Part shown: piece after piece, positions 17,163 through 26,240 of the stretch
How positions within the stretch are numbered: the first letter of the stretch is position 1
How the letters are laid out: the number at the start of each line of letters is the position of its first letter
Assembly (NCBI GenBank): GCA_035934555.1
Contig: DASYXT010000073.1
Span: 1-64,000, forward strand
DNA: 64,000 nt
Direction: 5' to 3'
From: DASYXT01 sp035934555
Lineage (GTDB): Bacteria > Verrucomicrobiota > Verrucomicrobiia > Limisphaerales > UBA8199
Program-made: the position numbers and the translations under genes
The notes under the pieces: generated by a model
What the model saw: only the letters and a program-made list of their open reading frames with translations
The model's database searches: none
Told to the model about the DNA's origin: nothing

Positions 17163-19823
17163 ATGGTGACGCCGATGGCCAGCGACGCCCAACTCACCCC
17201 GATGATGGCGCAATACCGCCGCATCAAAAGCGAGTTGCCCAAAGACGCGCTCCTGTTGTTCCGCCTCGGTGATTTTTACGAAATGTTCTTCGAGGACGCC
17301 CAGGCCGGTGCCCAGTTATTGAATGTGGCGCTGACCAAACGCGGCGTTGTTCCTATGTGCGGCATCCCCTTCCACGCCGCCAATGCTTACATCGGCCGCT
17401 TGCTGCGCGCCGGACGCAAAGTGGCCATCTGCGACCAGATCGAGGATGCCCGACCGGGTCAGCTCGTGAAACGGGAAGTGACGCAAATCCTCAGCCCGGG
17501 CACGCATTTCGATGAGCGCCTGCTGACCGCTGAACGCAATAACTTTCTCGCTGCGGTTTGCCCTGCCGGCCACACCTATGGCCTGGCCTTCGCCGACTTG
17601 ACGACCGGTGATTTCGTGGCGACCGAAGTCGAGGGCGAGGCCGCTGCGCTCAGCGAATTGCAACGCGTACGCCCGGCGGAAATCATTTTCCCTTCCGAAG
17701 CCGAGCCGCTGCGGGACTCGCTGCGCAGCGGCGCTGCCGCCGGGCCGCGATTTCCAAACCCCGCCGCCGGCAAGACCGAGCCTGCGCCGCTGCCGGTGAA
17801 CGGTTGGATGCTCAATGGTTACGAAGATTGGGTGTTCGGCCCCGAAACCGCCGTCTTCACCGTGCGCGAGCATTTCAAGGTTGCGTCCCTGGATGGGTTC
17901 GGCCTCAAAGGCCACCTCGCGGCAATCGGCGCGGCCGGTGCGGTTCTGCACTATTTGACCCAGCACCTCCGCCGGGATGCCGCCAATCTCACCCGTGTCT
18001 CCTTCTACGAGCGCGGCGATTTTCTGGGCTTGGACCTCACCACGCTGCGCCATCTGGAGTTGCTCGAACCGCTGCACCATGACGCGCCGCGCAACGCCTC
18101 GCTCTACGGCGCGCTTAACCGAACCGTCACGCCGATGGGCGCGCGGCGTCTGCGGGATTGGTTATCCCAGCCACTTGCCGCCCTGCAGCCTATCCGCCGC
18201 CGCCAGGACGCAGTGCAGAAACTCCTGGATAATACGGCCACGCTCGACGCGTTCCGAACGCAACTGACCGAAGTGCGCGATCTCGAACGCACCTTGGGCC
18301 GCTTGAGCGCCGGCACCGGCAATGCCCGCGATCTGCTGGCGCTGCGCCTGGCTCTGGAACAGTTGCCTGTCCTGAAGCAGACGTTGCAGGATTTGGCCGC
18401 GGCGCCGGCTGTTCAAGCCGGCGAAGTTCACGATTTGCCGGCTTTGAAACCAGCCAGCAACGGGGAGGCCTCTGGTCCCACGCTGCTGGCCGAGTTGGAA
18501 GCGAATCTCACTGAAAACCCTGAGTTACTCGAACTCATCGGCCGGGCGATTGTCGATGAACCGCCACTGGCCTTGAAGGAAGGCGGGCTCATCCGGGACG
18601 GATTCGACCCGGCGTTGGATGAGTTGCGGGCGGCGATGCGCGGCGGCAAAGATTGGATCGCGCGGCTCCAGCAGGATGAAATCGCCCGCACCGGCATTCA
18701 ATCTCTCAAGGTGCGGTTCAACTCTGTCTTTGGGTATTACCTCGAAGTCACCAGGGCCAACCTGGATAAGGTGCCGCCTGAGTACGTCCGGAAGCAAACC
18801 ATCGCCAACGGTGAGCGGTTCATTACGCCCGAGTTGAAACAGATGGAGAGTAGAATTCTCGGCGCCGAAGAACGGGCGAGCAAACTGGAATACGAGTTGT
18901 TCCAGCGGGTGCGGGAGGAGGTGCTGGCGCGCCTGCCGCAGATCCAGCAGACGGCCGCCAGCCTGGCCCAGTTGGACGTGCTGGGCGCCTTTGCCAAGAC
19001 CGCCGGCTTGCACAATTATTGCCGCCCCGAGGTGAGCGATGAAGGAGTCCTGGAGATTCGCGAAGGGCGCCACCCGGTCCTGGAACAAACGCTGACCGAC
19101 GAACGCTTTGTTCCCAACGACGCCTGCCTGGACCGCGCAACCCGCATCGCGCTCATCACCGGTCCCAATATGGCCGGCAAGAGCACTTACATCCGCCAGG
19201 TCGCGCTGCTGACGCTGCTTGCCCATACCGGCTCGTTTATCCCCGCGGCGGAGGCCCGCGTCGATCTGGTGGATCGCATCTTTACCCGCATTGGCGCCAG
19301 TGATGATCTCGCCCGTGGCCAATCCACCTTTATGGTCGAGATGTGCGAGACCGCCAACATTCTTAATAATGCCACGCCGCGCAGCCTCATTGTCCTGGAT
19401 GAGATTGGCCGCGGCACCAGCACCTTCGACGGCCTGAGCCTGGCCTGGTCAATCGTCGAGCATCTCCACAACCAGGTGGGCGCGAAAACCCTTTTCGCGA
19501 CTCATTACCATGAACTCACTGAGCTGGCCGGCCGGCTGCCGCGCGTAAAGAATTTCAATGTCGCCGTGCGCGAATGGCACGACCAGGTTGTGTTTCTGCG
19601 CAAAATCATCGAAGGGGGCACCGATAAGAGCTATGGCATTCAGGTCGCCCGGCTCGCCGGCGTTCCCCGCCCCGTTCTCGACCGCGCCAAAGAGATTTTG
19701 CGCAATCTCGAGGAATCCGAACTCACCCCCGAGGGCAACGTCCGGCAGGCCACCCGGCGCCAACGCGACCGCGAGAAGTTGCAAAAATTGGCCCCCGCGC
19801 CGCAGATGGATTTGTTCGCGTAA
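17163..19823 (+). CDS. mutS: DNA mismatch repair protein MutS
   Basis: Recognises mispaired bases and starts repair. All domains are present over 886 residues: mismatch-binding domain I with 'MMAQYRRIKSELPKDALLLF' and the FYE motif in 'RLGDFYEMFFEDA', the connector, core/lever and clamp, and the ATPase with Walker A 'GPNMAGKSTYIRQ' (about 667) and Walker B 'LIVLDEIGRGTSTFDG', then 'ATHYHELTELAG'. The frame is open back to 16,788, but that part overlaps the DciA-like gene on the other strand and precedes domain I, so I start at 17163 (ATG at 17175 is also possible). It is followed directly by a hairpin terminator. No mutL in the window. Confidence 0.96.
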   Translation: MVTPMASDAQLTPMMAQYRRIKSELPKDALLLFRLGDFYEMFFEDAQAGAQLLNVALTKRGVVPMCGIPFHAANAYIGRLLRAGRKVAICDQIEDARPGQLVKREVTQILSPGTHFDERLLTAERNNFLAAVCPAGHTYGLAFADLTTGDFVATEVEGEAAALSELQRVRPAEIIFPSEAEPLRDSLRSGAAAGPRFPNPAAGKTEPAPLPVNGWMLNGYEDWVFGPETAVFTVREHFKVASLDGFGLKGHLAAIGAAGAVLHYLTQHLRRDAANLTRVSFYERGDFLGLDLTTLRHLELLEPLHHDAPRNASLYGALNRTVTPMGARRLRDWLSQPLAALQPIRRRQDAVQKLLDNTATLDAFRTQLTEVRDLERTLGRLSAGTGNARDLLALRLALEQLPVLKQTLQDLAAAPAVQAGEVHDLPALKPASNGEASGPTLLAELEANLTENPELLELIGRAIVDEPPLALKEGGLIRDGFDPALDELRAAMRGGKDWIARLQQDEIARTGIQSLKVRFNSVFGYYLEVTRANLDKVPPEYVRKQTIANGERFITPELKQMESRILGAEERASKLEYELFQRVREEVLARLPQIQQTAASLAQLDVLGAFAKTAGLHNYCRPEVSDEGVLEIREGRHPVLEQTLTDERFVPNDACLDRATRIALITGPNMAGKSTYIRQVALLTLLAHTGSFIPAAEARVDLVDRIFTRIGASDDLARGQSTFMVEMCETANILNNATPRSLIVLDEIGRGTSTFDGLSLAWSIVEHLHNQVGAKTLFATHYHELTELAGRLPRVKNFNVAVREWHDQVVFLRKIIEGGTDKSYGIQVARLAGVPRPVLDRAKEILRNLEESELTPEGNVRQATRRQRDREKLQKLAPAPQMDLFA

Positions 19824-19869
19824 CTCTCCTTCGCGGCATTTGGCTCCCCCTTTCCATGAAGCCCCGGCT

Positions 19870-19946
19870 TGGACTGCGCCAGCCCTCTGGCGCTTTTTTT
19901 TGAACCGGGGCCGCAGCCGAAAGCGCCAGAGGGCTGGCGCAGTCCA
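19870..19946. repeat. Palindromic inverted pair, family A copy 2
   Basis: Two inverted units face each other here at 19870-19896 and 19920-19946, with a spacer of about 23 bases. Each contains the hairpin GCGCCAG-4-CTGGCGC. In this copy the left unit is followed by a run of eight T, making a functional-looking terminator for mutS; the right unit does the same for the minus-strand gene that ends at 19995. Confidence 0.9.
19876..19901 (+). terminator. Rho-independent terminator of mutS, within the palindromic repeat
   Basis: GCGCCAG at 19876-19882 pairs with CTGGCGC at 19887-19893 across a CCCT loop, followed immediately by TTTTTTTT at 19894-19901. This is a textbook intrinsic terminator 52 bases after the mutS stop, and it is formed by the family A repeat itself. 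Confidence 0.75.
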
Positions 19947-19994
19947 AAACCTCCCGGCCTCTGGCTGAGTTGGCGACGGAGAGGGGCCGCCGCT

Positions 19995-20498
19995 TTATGA
20001 CAGCCTATTGCGCCCGCCCTTGCCTCCCAATCGGCGGACAATTTCCTCGAGCATTTTCTGGATCGGGCCACTCCGGGGCAGGTTGGAGGTTATTTCCTGT
20101 TCGGTAGGCCCGCCCTTGTCCCAGACGTAATATGCATGGGCGTCCAGCCGGAATTGCGCCTCCCCGGCCGGGACGATGGCCACCTTTACACGCACAAAGA
20201 TCGGGGTGTCGTCGATAGCGCTCCCGTACTTGATCTGAGCCCAGCGATTGCCGCGCTTTTCGTAAACCAGGTTTGGCGGCTCAACCTGCACGGGGCTGTA
20301 GCCGTTTTCGTGCAGAACCTGGGTGGCGGCCGCCGCAATCTGGCCGGGCGTATTGCCCTGCACAACCACCGATGCATACCGCTTCGATTCCGGTTTTTCC
20401 GTCGAGCAACCCGTCAGCACCAACAGCAAGACAGGGAGAAACAAGTACGGCAAGGACTGAAGAAACCGTGTGATCGGCGGCACCAAAGTGACATGCAT
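19995..20498 (-). CDS. Hypothetical lipoprotein
   Basis: 167 residues. The ATG at 20498 gives a short N-region, a hydrophobic stretch (SLPYLFLPVLLLVL) and a clean lipobox LTGCS, so the mature protein is probably a lipoprotein with lipidated cysteine at about residue 30. The mature domain (~137 residues) has 'SVVVQGNTPGQIAAAATQVL', 'YEKRGNRWAQIKYGS' and 'RLDAHAYYVWDKG'. This resembles small periplasmic domains that bind other envelope proteins, but I do not recognise a family. It is divergent from the lipoprotein gene at 20658, across 159 bases. The frame is open upstream to 20600, but that part lacks coding features. Confidence 0.7.
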   Translation of the reverse strand: MHVTLVPPITRFLQSLPYLFLPVLLLVLTGCSTEKPESKRYASVVVQGNTPGQIAAAATQVLHENGYSPVQVEPPNLVYEKRGNRWAQIKYGSAIDDTPIFVRVKVAIVPAGEAQFRLDAHAYYVWDKGGPTEQEITSNLPRSGPIQKMLEEIVRRLGGKGGRNRLS

Positions 20499-20657
20499 TT
20501 GTCTTCTGTTTATATGAACCACGCCACCAAAATAACCCAAGTGTGCGGGAAGACCAGAACGCAGCAATGGCAATGTTGGAATGCTTCTGTGCTTGACCAC
20601 TGCCCGCCGGCAGCTTAATTATTCGGGAAACGCCATCTCAACAAAGTTAAATTGCTT

Positions 20658-21248
20658 ATGAACGTCGCCCAAGCCGGCTTTCGCACTCGTGAATCCACAC
20701 AATGTGCCCGCACCCTGGCCCGCCCCAGAGCAGGCCAGTTGCTCAGTATTGCGCGCGCCGCTGCCCTGGTGGCCGTTGTGGCCCTCCTAACCGCCGGGTG
20801 CGCGTCGTCGGGCCACAAATCGGGCAAACCGGTGGCCTGGAACGTCAAAGCCACCAAGAGCACCGCCGCCTCCGTCGAGGTGGATTTGCTCGGCATCTCC
20901 CCATCAGAGGATTCGTACTGGCGGCGGAGCGTCAAACCCGATGATTACTGGAATCCGAACAAGCCGATTCGCAAGCAAGCCCAGAACCGGATGCGCACGA
21001 CCCGGTTCGAGAGCGGCCCGGTGTTTGTGCTCAAGATGGATGACCCGATTTGGAAGCAATGGCGCAGCTATGGCACCACGGAACTGCTGGTCATGGCGAA
21101 CCTGCCCGGGAAATATTCCAATGACGAGGCGGACCCGCGGCGGCTCATCGTCCCCATCGGCAAGAACGATTGGCAGGCCAAAGACAACACTATCGAGCTG
21201 GAAATCCTGGATGGACAAATCCGGGTGCTGACGCCGGCCAAGCCTTAG
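20658..21248 (+). CDS. Hypothetical lipoprotein at the head of the T6SS-like cluster
   Basis: 196 residues. After a long N-region the hydrophobic stretch AAALVAVVALLTAGCASSG ends in a lipobox (LTAGC), giving a lipoprotein anchored probably in the outer membrane. The mature part (~145 residues) contains 'SVEVDLLGISPSEDSYWRRS', 'FVLKMDDPIWKQWRSYG' and 'LRRLIVPIGKNDWQ'-like strands. In canonical T6SS the TssM partner TssJ is a lipoprotein of about this size, but the fold signature of TssJ is not obvious, so only position suggests that role. It lies 9 bases upstream of the GTG start of the pseudokinase gene, so the two are in one operon. The alternative start is TTG at 20652. Confidence 0.65.
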   Translation: MNVAQAGFRTRESTQCARTLARPRAGQLLSIARAAALVAVVALLTAGCASSGHKSGKPVAWNVKATKSTAASVEVDLLGISPSEDSYWRRSVKPDDYWNPNKPIRKQAQNRMRTTRFESGPVFVLKMDDPIWKQWRSYGTTELLVMANLPGKYSNDEADPRRLIVPIGKNDWQAKDNTIELEILDGQIRVLTPAKP

Positions 21249-21257
21249 TCCCGCATT

Positions 21258-24200
21258 GTGCCGACGTTCGCCGAATTCGAAACCTACGGCGAGCCGTTGG
21301 TGGTGACCGACGAGCGCCGCCACGTCACGACTATTTGGCAGGCGCGCAAGACCGGCGGCGATAGCCGCCTCTACATCATCAAGTGTTACGCCCCGCGCCT
21401 CGCCGCACCCGCCCCCGGCCAGAGCACCGAGGAGCTCGAGCAGGACCGCTGCCTGGAGTTTCTCGACGGCATCAAGCAGATCAAGAAAGCCCAAAGCGAA
21501 GGGGGTCGAAACCTGGCCCCGATTCACGCGCTCGGGCGCACAGAATCGGAAGCGTGGTACGTCACCGACCATTACCCGCGCAATAATTTAAAGGCGTGGG
21601 TGGCCCGGCGCGGCGGCGTGGACAGCGCAGCCTTGCGGCATGTGGTCGAGAGTGTGGTGGCGGGCTGCCTGGCCCTGAAGCGGTCCCGGGGCTATTCGCA
21701 CGGCAACCTCAAACCGTCCAACATTTTTTTGGTCGGCGAGCCGCGGCCGTTAAAGAAAACGCCGCTGGTGCTGACGGACGCCTACCCGTCGTCGCCGCTG
21801 CAGTTGGCTTCCCTCGGCGCCGGTGATCGGCGGGAAGTGGACGAACTGCTCGGGCAGGTGACCGAAGCGCAAGACCTGCGGAACCTTGGCGAGTTGCTTC
21901 TGCAATTAGTCGAGGGACGGTTGTTCTCGAGGAGCGACGATTACAATTACCCGGTTGGGCGCTCGGGCATCTGGGACATCCTCGGCAAAGATACCGATTA
22001 CTGGCTGAAGCTATGCAATCAGCTCGTCAACCCGCAACTTTCGCTGCAGACAATCAACCTGGAGTCCCTGGCCCAGCAGTTCCGGCCGTCACAGGCTGGA
22101 GCCAAGGCCGGCTTGGTGCTGGCAGGTGTCGCTGCGATCTGCCTGCTCGGGGGCGGCGCCTATTTCGGCATTGCGGCCGTCCATAAGGCGGCACAGAGGC
22201 GGCAGTTGCACCAGCAGGAGAGCTTTGAAGCCGCATTGAAAAGTGGTCAGACCGCTTTTGACCAAAAGGACTATACCGCAGCAAAAAATCATGCCAATGA
22301 CGCCCTGGCAATTAGGGCTGGCGACCCCGACGCGACCAAACTTCGGGACGCCGCCCAAACCCAGCTCACGGAACAGACCTACCAGGACGAAATGGCCAAA
22401 GGGAATGGTGCGTTTGGCCAGCAGGACTACTCGAATGCCCTGACCCAAGCACAAATGGCCTTAGTCGCGAAACCGGACGACCCCGCTGCTCTGACGCTGA
22501 AGAGCAAAGCGCAGGCACAGCTCGCAGCCAGGTTGGCCCGCACACAAATCCAGGACGCGCTCGCGACTGCCACAAATTCTGAGGCGGCTGGAAATTGGAC
22601 GCTCGCGGCAGCCCAATGGCAAAAAGCGCAACAACTCGGGGCCTCGGCGAACGAGGTTGGGGCAGGGCTTGCGTTTGCCAATGGCCTGCTCAGCGCGCGG
22701 GAAAAGTTCGGCTCGGCGCAGGCACAGAGCGGCAGCGGGGCCGCCCAGGCGCAGATAGTTACCAATCTTTATGGCCAGGCGCTCGCCGCACTACCCCAGG
22801 CGTCTCTCTGGAGCGGCAGTCCGCAGCGGGCCGCAGCCGTAAAGGCTTTCACCAACGACGTCGCGCTCGCCTGGCTTAAGGCCGACACAACGATGCGCGA
22901 GGCGGCATTGACGGCCGCCCAAACCCAACAACAGTACGAAAAAGCGATTACCAACTCCGCGCAGGCTTTCGCGCATCAAGATTATGCTACCGCGACAAAC
23001 CAGGCTGCTGTTGCGCTGCTTCTCAAGCCGAATGACTCGACCGCGCTCAAGCTTAAAGACCAGGCGCAGAAGGCCGCCGAGAACGCCCGGCTGGCTGCCC
23101 AACAGAAAGAAACAGAATATGAGAGCGCCACTAATTTAGCTTTGCAGGCGTTCACCAGGCGTGATTACCAGACCGCCACCAACCAGGCCGCCCGCGCGCT
23201 GCAGGCTCACCCCGGCGACAGTCTTGCCCGAAAAATCCTGACGGACGCGGCTGACGCCGCGCAGACCGATGCGATGGCGGCCATCCGGCGCGAAAAGGAG
23301 TACGAGACCGCGATGCAAACGGCTGGAGACGCGTTGACCAGCAGCCAGTTCGAGGTGGCGACCAACCAGGCTGCGCGCGCCTTGAGCCTCAAACCGAACG
23401 ACGCTGCCGCGCTCAAGCTGCAGAAGGCGGCGCAAGATGGCCTGGTGGCCAAGCTCATGTTTGCTCAGCAGCAAGAGCAGACATATGAGAAGGCTACCAA
23501 CGCCGCTGCGCTTGCCTTTTCTCAGACCAACTATCTCGAAGCCGTCCGGCAAGCCGACATCGCCTTAGGTGTTAAAAACAATGATTCGGTGGCCAGCAAA
23601 ATTCAGTCGGCGGCTCAGACCAAACTCGATGAAATGGCACAGGTTGCCCGCCAGCAGGAACAGAAATACGGCGCGGCGACAAACGCCGCCAGCATTGCCT
23701 TCGCCAAAGCCAATTACACCGAAGCGCTCAAACAGGCCCGCATCGCGGCCAGTGTAAAGACGAATGATACGGTCGCCCTGCGATTACAGGCCGCCGCTCA
23801 GCGAAAGCTAGACGACCTGGCGGAGTTAGAGCGCCAACAAGAACAGAATTATAGGGCGGCGACCAACGCGGCCGGCGTTGCCCTCGGGCAGGGTAATTTC
23901 CACGAGGCCCTCCTCCAGGCTGCCACGGCTTCACAAATCAGGACCAACGACGCCGTCGCGGCGCAGTTGACTGCCGCGGCAAATCAGGGCCTGGACTTAG
24001 CCAGCGCGAAGGCCTCGTTCGCATCCGGGGATTACGCCAACGCGCTGCAGGTTTGCCAGCGATACCCGAACATTGCGGATTTCACCAATCTGGCTGGCAG
24101 CGTCCAGACTGAGCAGACGGCCTTCAACCAGAATTCACAATCTTTTGCCAACGGGGATTATTCTTTTATCCAGACCTTGCAGGCGCAGGGTTATCATTCC

Positions 24201-24623
24201 AAGCGTCCGTTCACCGATTTGCTCACGCAGGCGACCCAGGAACAGACCCTCCTCGCTTCCTTCCAGCAGTTGAAACAGGGCAACCAATGGCGTGACCTGA
24301 ACGCAAGATTGGCACAGGCAGGGGCGGTGACAAACAAACCCCCGTTTAAAACGTTGCTCGATTTGGCTGCCAGAAACGATCCCATCCTCCTGCTCAACCG
24401 TCGGTTGCTGATCCTCGAGGCCGAAACCGGCACTCAGGCCAGGGGGGTGACCGTTAAGGATGCCAAAGGCGACCCGGTTAAGAAGCTCGCGCCCGGAACA
24501 CTGCTGGATGCTTACTATGCCGAAGCCAATGACCTCGAAAAGAACTATAAGGCCCTGAACCAACTCACGCCTGAAGTTACCCGTGCCCTGAAGGCGGTGC
24601 GCAGCTTCTTGGACAACTTCTGA
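21258..24623 (+). CDS. Transmembrane pseudokinase with periplasmic TPR-like repeat array
   Basis: 1121 residues, GTG start 9 bases after the previous gene. Residues 1-270 are a protein-kinase-like domain: the beta-3 lysine is probably K42 (LYIIKCY), but there is no glycine-rich loop and the catalytic loop reads HGNLKPSN (148-155), so the catalytic Asp is Asn150. The DFG position appears as DAY (174-176). This predicts a pseudokinase. One transmembrane helix spans about 282-306. Residues ~320-918 carry about nine TPR-like repeats of ~60 residues ('EQKY.AATNAA..AF....Y.EAL.QA..A...K.ND..A..L...AQ'). Residues ~920-1121 form a distinct C-terminal module shared with the TagF protein at 37840-40506 (FANGDYSFIQTL). 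By topology it resembles the T6SS kinase PpkA; a sensing role in the envelope is inferred. Confidence 0.75.
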   Translation: MPTFAEFETYGEPLVVTDERRHVTTIWQARKTGGDSRLYIIKCYAPRLAAPAPGQSTEELEQDRCLEFLDGIKQIKKAQSEGGRNLAPIHALGRTESEAWYVTDHYPRNNLKAWVARRGGVDSAALRHVVESVVAGCLALKRSRGYSHGNLKPSNIFLVGEPRPLKKTPLVLTDAYPSSPLQLASLGAGDRREVDELLGQVTEAQDLRNLGELLLQLVEGRLFSRSDDYNYPVGRSGIWDILGKDTDYWLKLCNQLVNPQLSLQTINLESLAQQFRPSQAGAKAGLVLAGVAAICLLGGGAYFGIAAVHKAAQRRQLHQQESFEAALKSGQTAFDQKDYTAAKNHANDALAIRAGDPDATKLRDAAQTQLTEQTYQDEMAKGNGAFGQQDYSNALTQAQMALVAKPDDPAALTLKSKAQAQLAARLARTQIQDALATATNSEAAGNWTLAAAQWQKAQQLGASANEVGAGLAFANGLLSAREKFGSAQAQSGSGAAQAQIVTNLYGQALAALPQASLWSGSPQRAAAVKAFTNDVALAWLKADTTMREAALTAAQTQQQYEKAITNSAQAFAHQDYATATNQAAVALLLKPNDSTALKLKDQAQKAAENARLAAQQKETEYESATNLALQAFTRRDYQTATNQAARALQAHPGDSLARKILTDAADAAQTDAMAAIRREKEYETAMQTAGDALTSSQFEVATNQAARALSLKPNDAAALKLQKAAQDGLVAKLMFAQQQEQTYEKATNAAALAFSQTNYLEAVRQADIALGVKNNDSVASKIQSAAQTKLDEMAQVARQQEQKYGAATNAASIAFAKANYTEALKQARIAASVKTNDTVALRLQAAAQRKLDDLAELERQQEQNYRAATNAAGVALGQGNFHEALLQAATASQIRTNDAVAAQLTAAANQGLDLASAKASFASGDYANALQVCQRYPNIADFTNLAGSVQTEQTAFNQNSQSFANGDYSFIQTLQAQGYHSKRPFTDLLTQATQEQTLLASFQQLKQGNQWRDLNARLAQAGAVTNKPPFKTLLDLAARNDPILLLNRRLLILEAETGTQARGVTVKDAKGDPVKKLAPGTLLDAYYAEANDLEKNYKALNQLTPEVTRALKAVRSFLDNF

Positions 24624-24728
24624 AGGGGAGCACGCTGCACGCTTGACGCCCCACTCGCCGCCGGTTCAGTACTCCTCCGGATTGAGGCAGCCGTAAAAGT
24701 ACTGAAATAGAAAACGATTGCAAATGCC

Positions 24729-24757
24729 TTGACTTCCCACCCCTACTGCGAGATAAG
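24729..24757 (+). promoter_or_regulatory. Candidate promoter for the OMP / Ig-repeat gene pair
   Basis: TTGACT at 24729-24734 is followed after exactly 17 bases by GATAAG at 24752-24757. It stands in the 295-base gap after the pseudokinase gene, about 160 bases before the probable start at 24919. The match is five of six at -35 and four of six at -10. Nothing else is evident in the gap. Confidence 0.45.
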
Positions 24758-24918
24758 AGGTCCTTAGAACGCCTTAACTCTTTAGAGAATCTGTTGTACT
24801 TGAACTTTTTGTACTATTGGCGGCGAGAGCGGGCTCGATGACTGCGCTGCATTCAAACGACCGTTCAGGCAATCCGACTGATTTCCCCCGCCTGGGGAAC
24901 CGGCAAACCAAACATCAC

Positions 24919-26223
24919 ATGGATACTCAATGCACACGAGAGGGGCTAAAAAAAACACGAATGCTAATACAAGCCGTGCGGGCGACTGACTCGCCTGGTC
25001 AGCGCGGTTTGCTAGCGGGCCTGAAATCAAACCAATGCTCTGGCTGGCTGCGCCGGGCATCCTCTGGCACAATCTTCTGGGCTGTTGTCATGGCCGTTTG
25101 CCTTGAGTTGCCGGCGGCAAAGGTCTGGGCTCAAGCCCAACCGCAGCCTGCTAGTCCACCACCACAGGAGGAAGAACCGCTGATGCCGCCCGGCTACCCC
25201 AGCCTGGATGCTCCCTGGACAGCCCCAGCTAAACAGAAGAAAGCGAAGCCAGTCGCCCCGGCTGCAGTAGAACCGGCTCCCAGCACTCCGGCGCCAGCGC
25301 CTACGCCGACACCGGTTGCTGAAAGTGCGGCCCCTGAGCCGAGCGCAGCCGCAGCTCCGACTCAGGCGGCTCCGCCCCTCCAGCCCCGTATTCGCAAGAG
25401 CGAGGTGTCGGTTTCGGGCGACTTCTTCCTCGGCCAGGGCAACGTCACACTGCCCTTTGGTTTCTCCCTGGCTAACGCCTTGAATCCGCTGGTGCCCGGT
25501 GGGGGCCTTCACGGCACGGTCAATAAAGCGGACCGCACTTCTGATTACTACGGCGCCACCATCTCGTATTCCTATGGCGCGGCGTGGTTCCTGGACTTGG
25601 CTTATGCTCATGGTTCATCAAGCGGCAACGTGCCGGTTTCGCTGAGTTCGAGTTCGCTGTTCGAAACGCTCAACTCGAGCTTTTCCATCAACGACGATTG
25701 GTATCAGGCCTATATCCGGTACACGTTCCCCTCGCTGCGCGGCAAGCGCCTCTCAGCCTACCTGCGCGCGGGCATCAGTTATGTGCAGGCGCGCTTGACC
25801 GACGCCGCTCCCATCCCCGCGTTTGGCGTTTATTCGGAAACGGACAGGACCGACGACCTGCTCGGCAACATCGGTTTTGGCGTGTTTTATTCATTGTATG
25901 CCAGCCGCCACGTTCGCCTGGGTGTGCAGGTGGAAGGGGAGGGGTTCTACGGCCGCCGTTCGCAGAACATTACGGAATCGTTCGTGAACGACTTCGGGTT
26001 GGTGCTGTCACCCGTCTCGATCAACAACGATTTGTATGGCGGCATCGGCCGCGGCGCGGTCCGCTTCGAGTACCGGCTTGGGCACACCGGGGCGTTCAAG
26101 CTGTTTGCCGACGGAGGCATGCAGGGCCGCTTCGATATGATTAGTTACCCGTCGGGGTTGGGCAGCTTTAACGAAATGCTCTGGGGCCCCTACATCAAAG
26201 CGGGGTTACGCTACGCCTTCTAA
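24919..26223 (+). CDS. Outer-membrane beta-barrel protein with Pro/Ala-rich linker
   Basis: 434 residues if started at 24919 (ATG at 24961 is also possible). A hydrophobic stretch (SSGTIFWAVVMAVCLELPAA) and 'KVWAQA' form a signal peptide with an unusually long N-region. The next ~90 residues are a Pro/Ala-rich linker (PAPTPTPVAESAAPEPSA). The last ~280 residues alternate strand-like segments ending in aromatic residues ('GPYIKAGLRYAF' at the terminus, a classical outer-membrane insertion signal ending in Phe), as in OmpA/OmpW-type eight- or ten-strand barrels. It lies 17 bases before the Ig-repeat gene and probably shares a transcript with it. A surface anchor or pore is inferred. Confidence 0.7.
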   Translation: MDTQCTREGLKKTRMLIQAVRATDSPGQRGLLAGLKSNQCSGWLRRASSGTIFWAVVMAVCLELPAAKVWAQAQPQPASPPPQEEEPLMPPGYPSLDAPWTAPAKQKKAKPVAPAAVEPAPSTPAPAPTPTPVAESAAPEPSAAAAPTQAAPPLQPRIRKSEVSVSGDFFLGQGNVTLPFGFSLANALNPLVPGGGLHGTVNKADRTSDYYGATISYSYGAAWFLDLAYAHGSSSGNVPVSLSSSSLFETLNSSFSINDDWYQAYIRYTFPSLRGKRLSAYLRAGISYVQARLTDAAPIPAFGVYSETDRTDDLLGNIGFGVFYSLYASRHVRLGVQVEGEGFYGRRSQNITESFVNDFGLVLSPVSINNDLYGGIGRGAVRFEYRLGHTGAFKLFADGGMQGRFDMISYPSGLGSFNEMLWGPYIKAGLRYAF

Positions 26224-26240
26224 TCTCCACCTGAATACTT

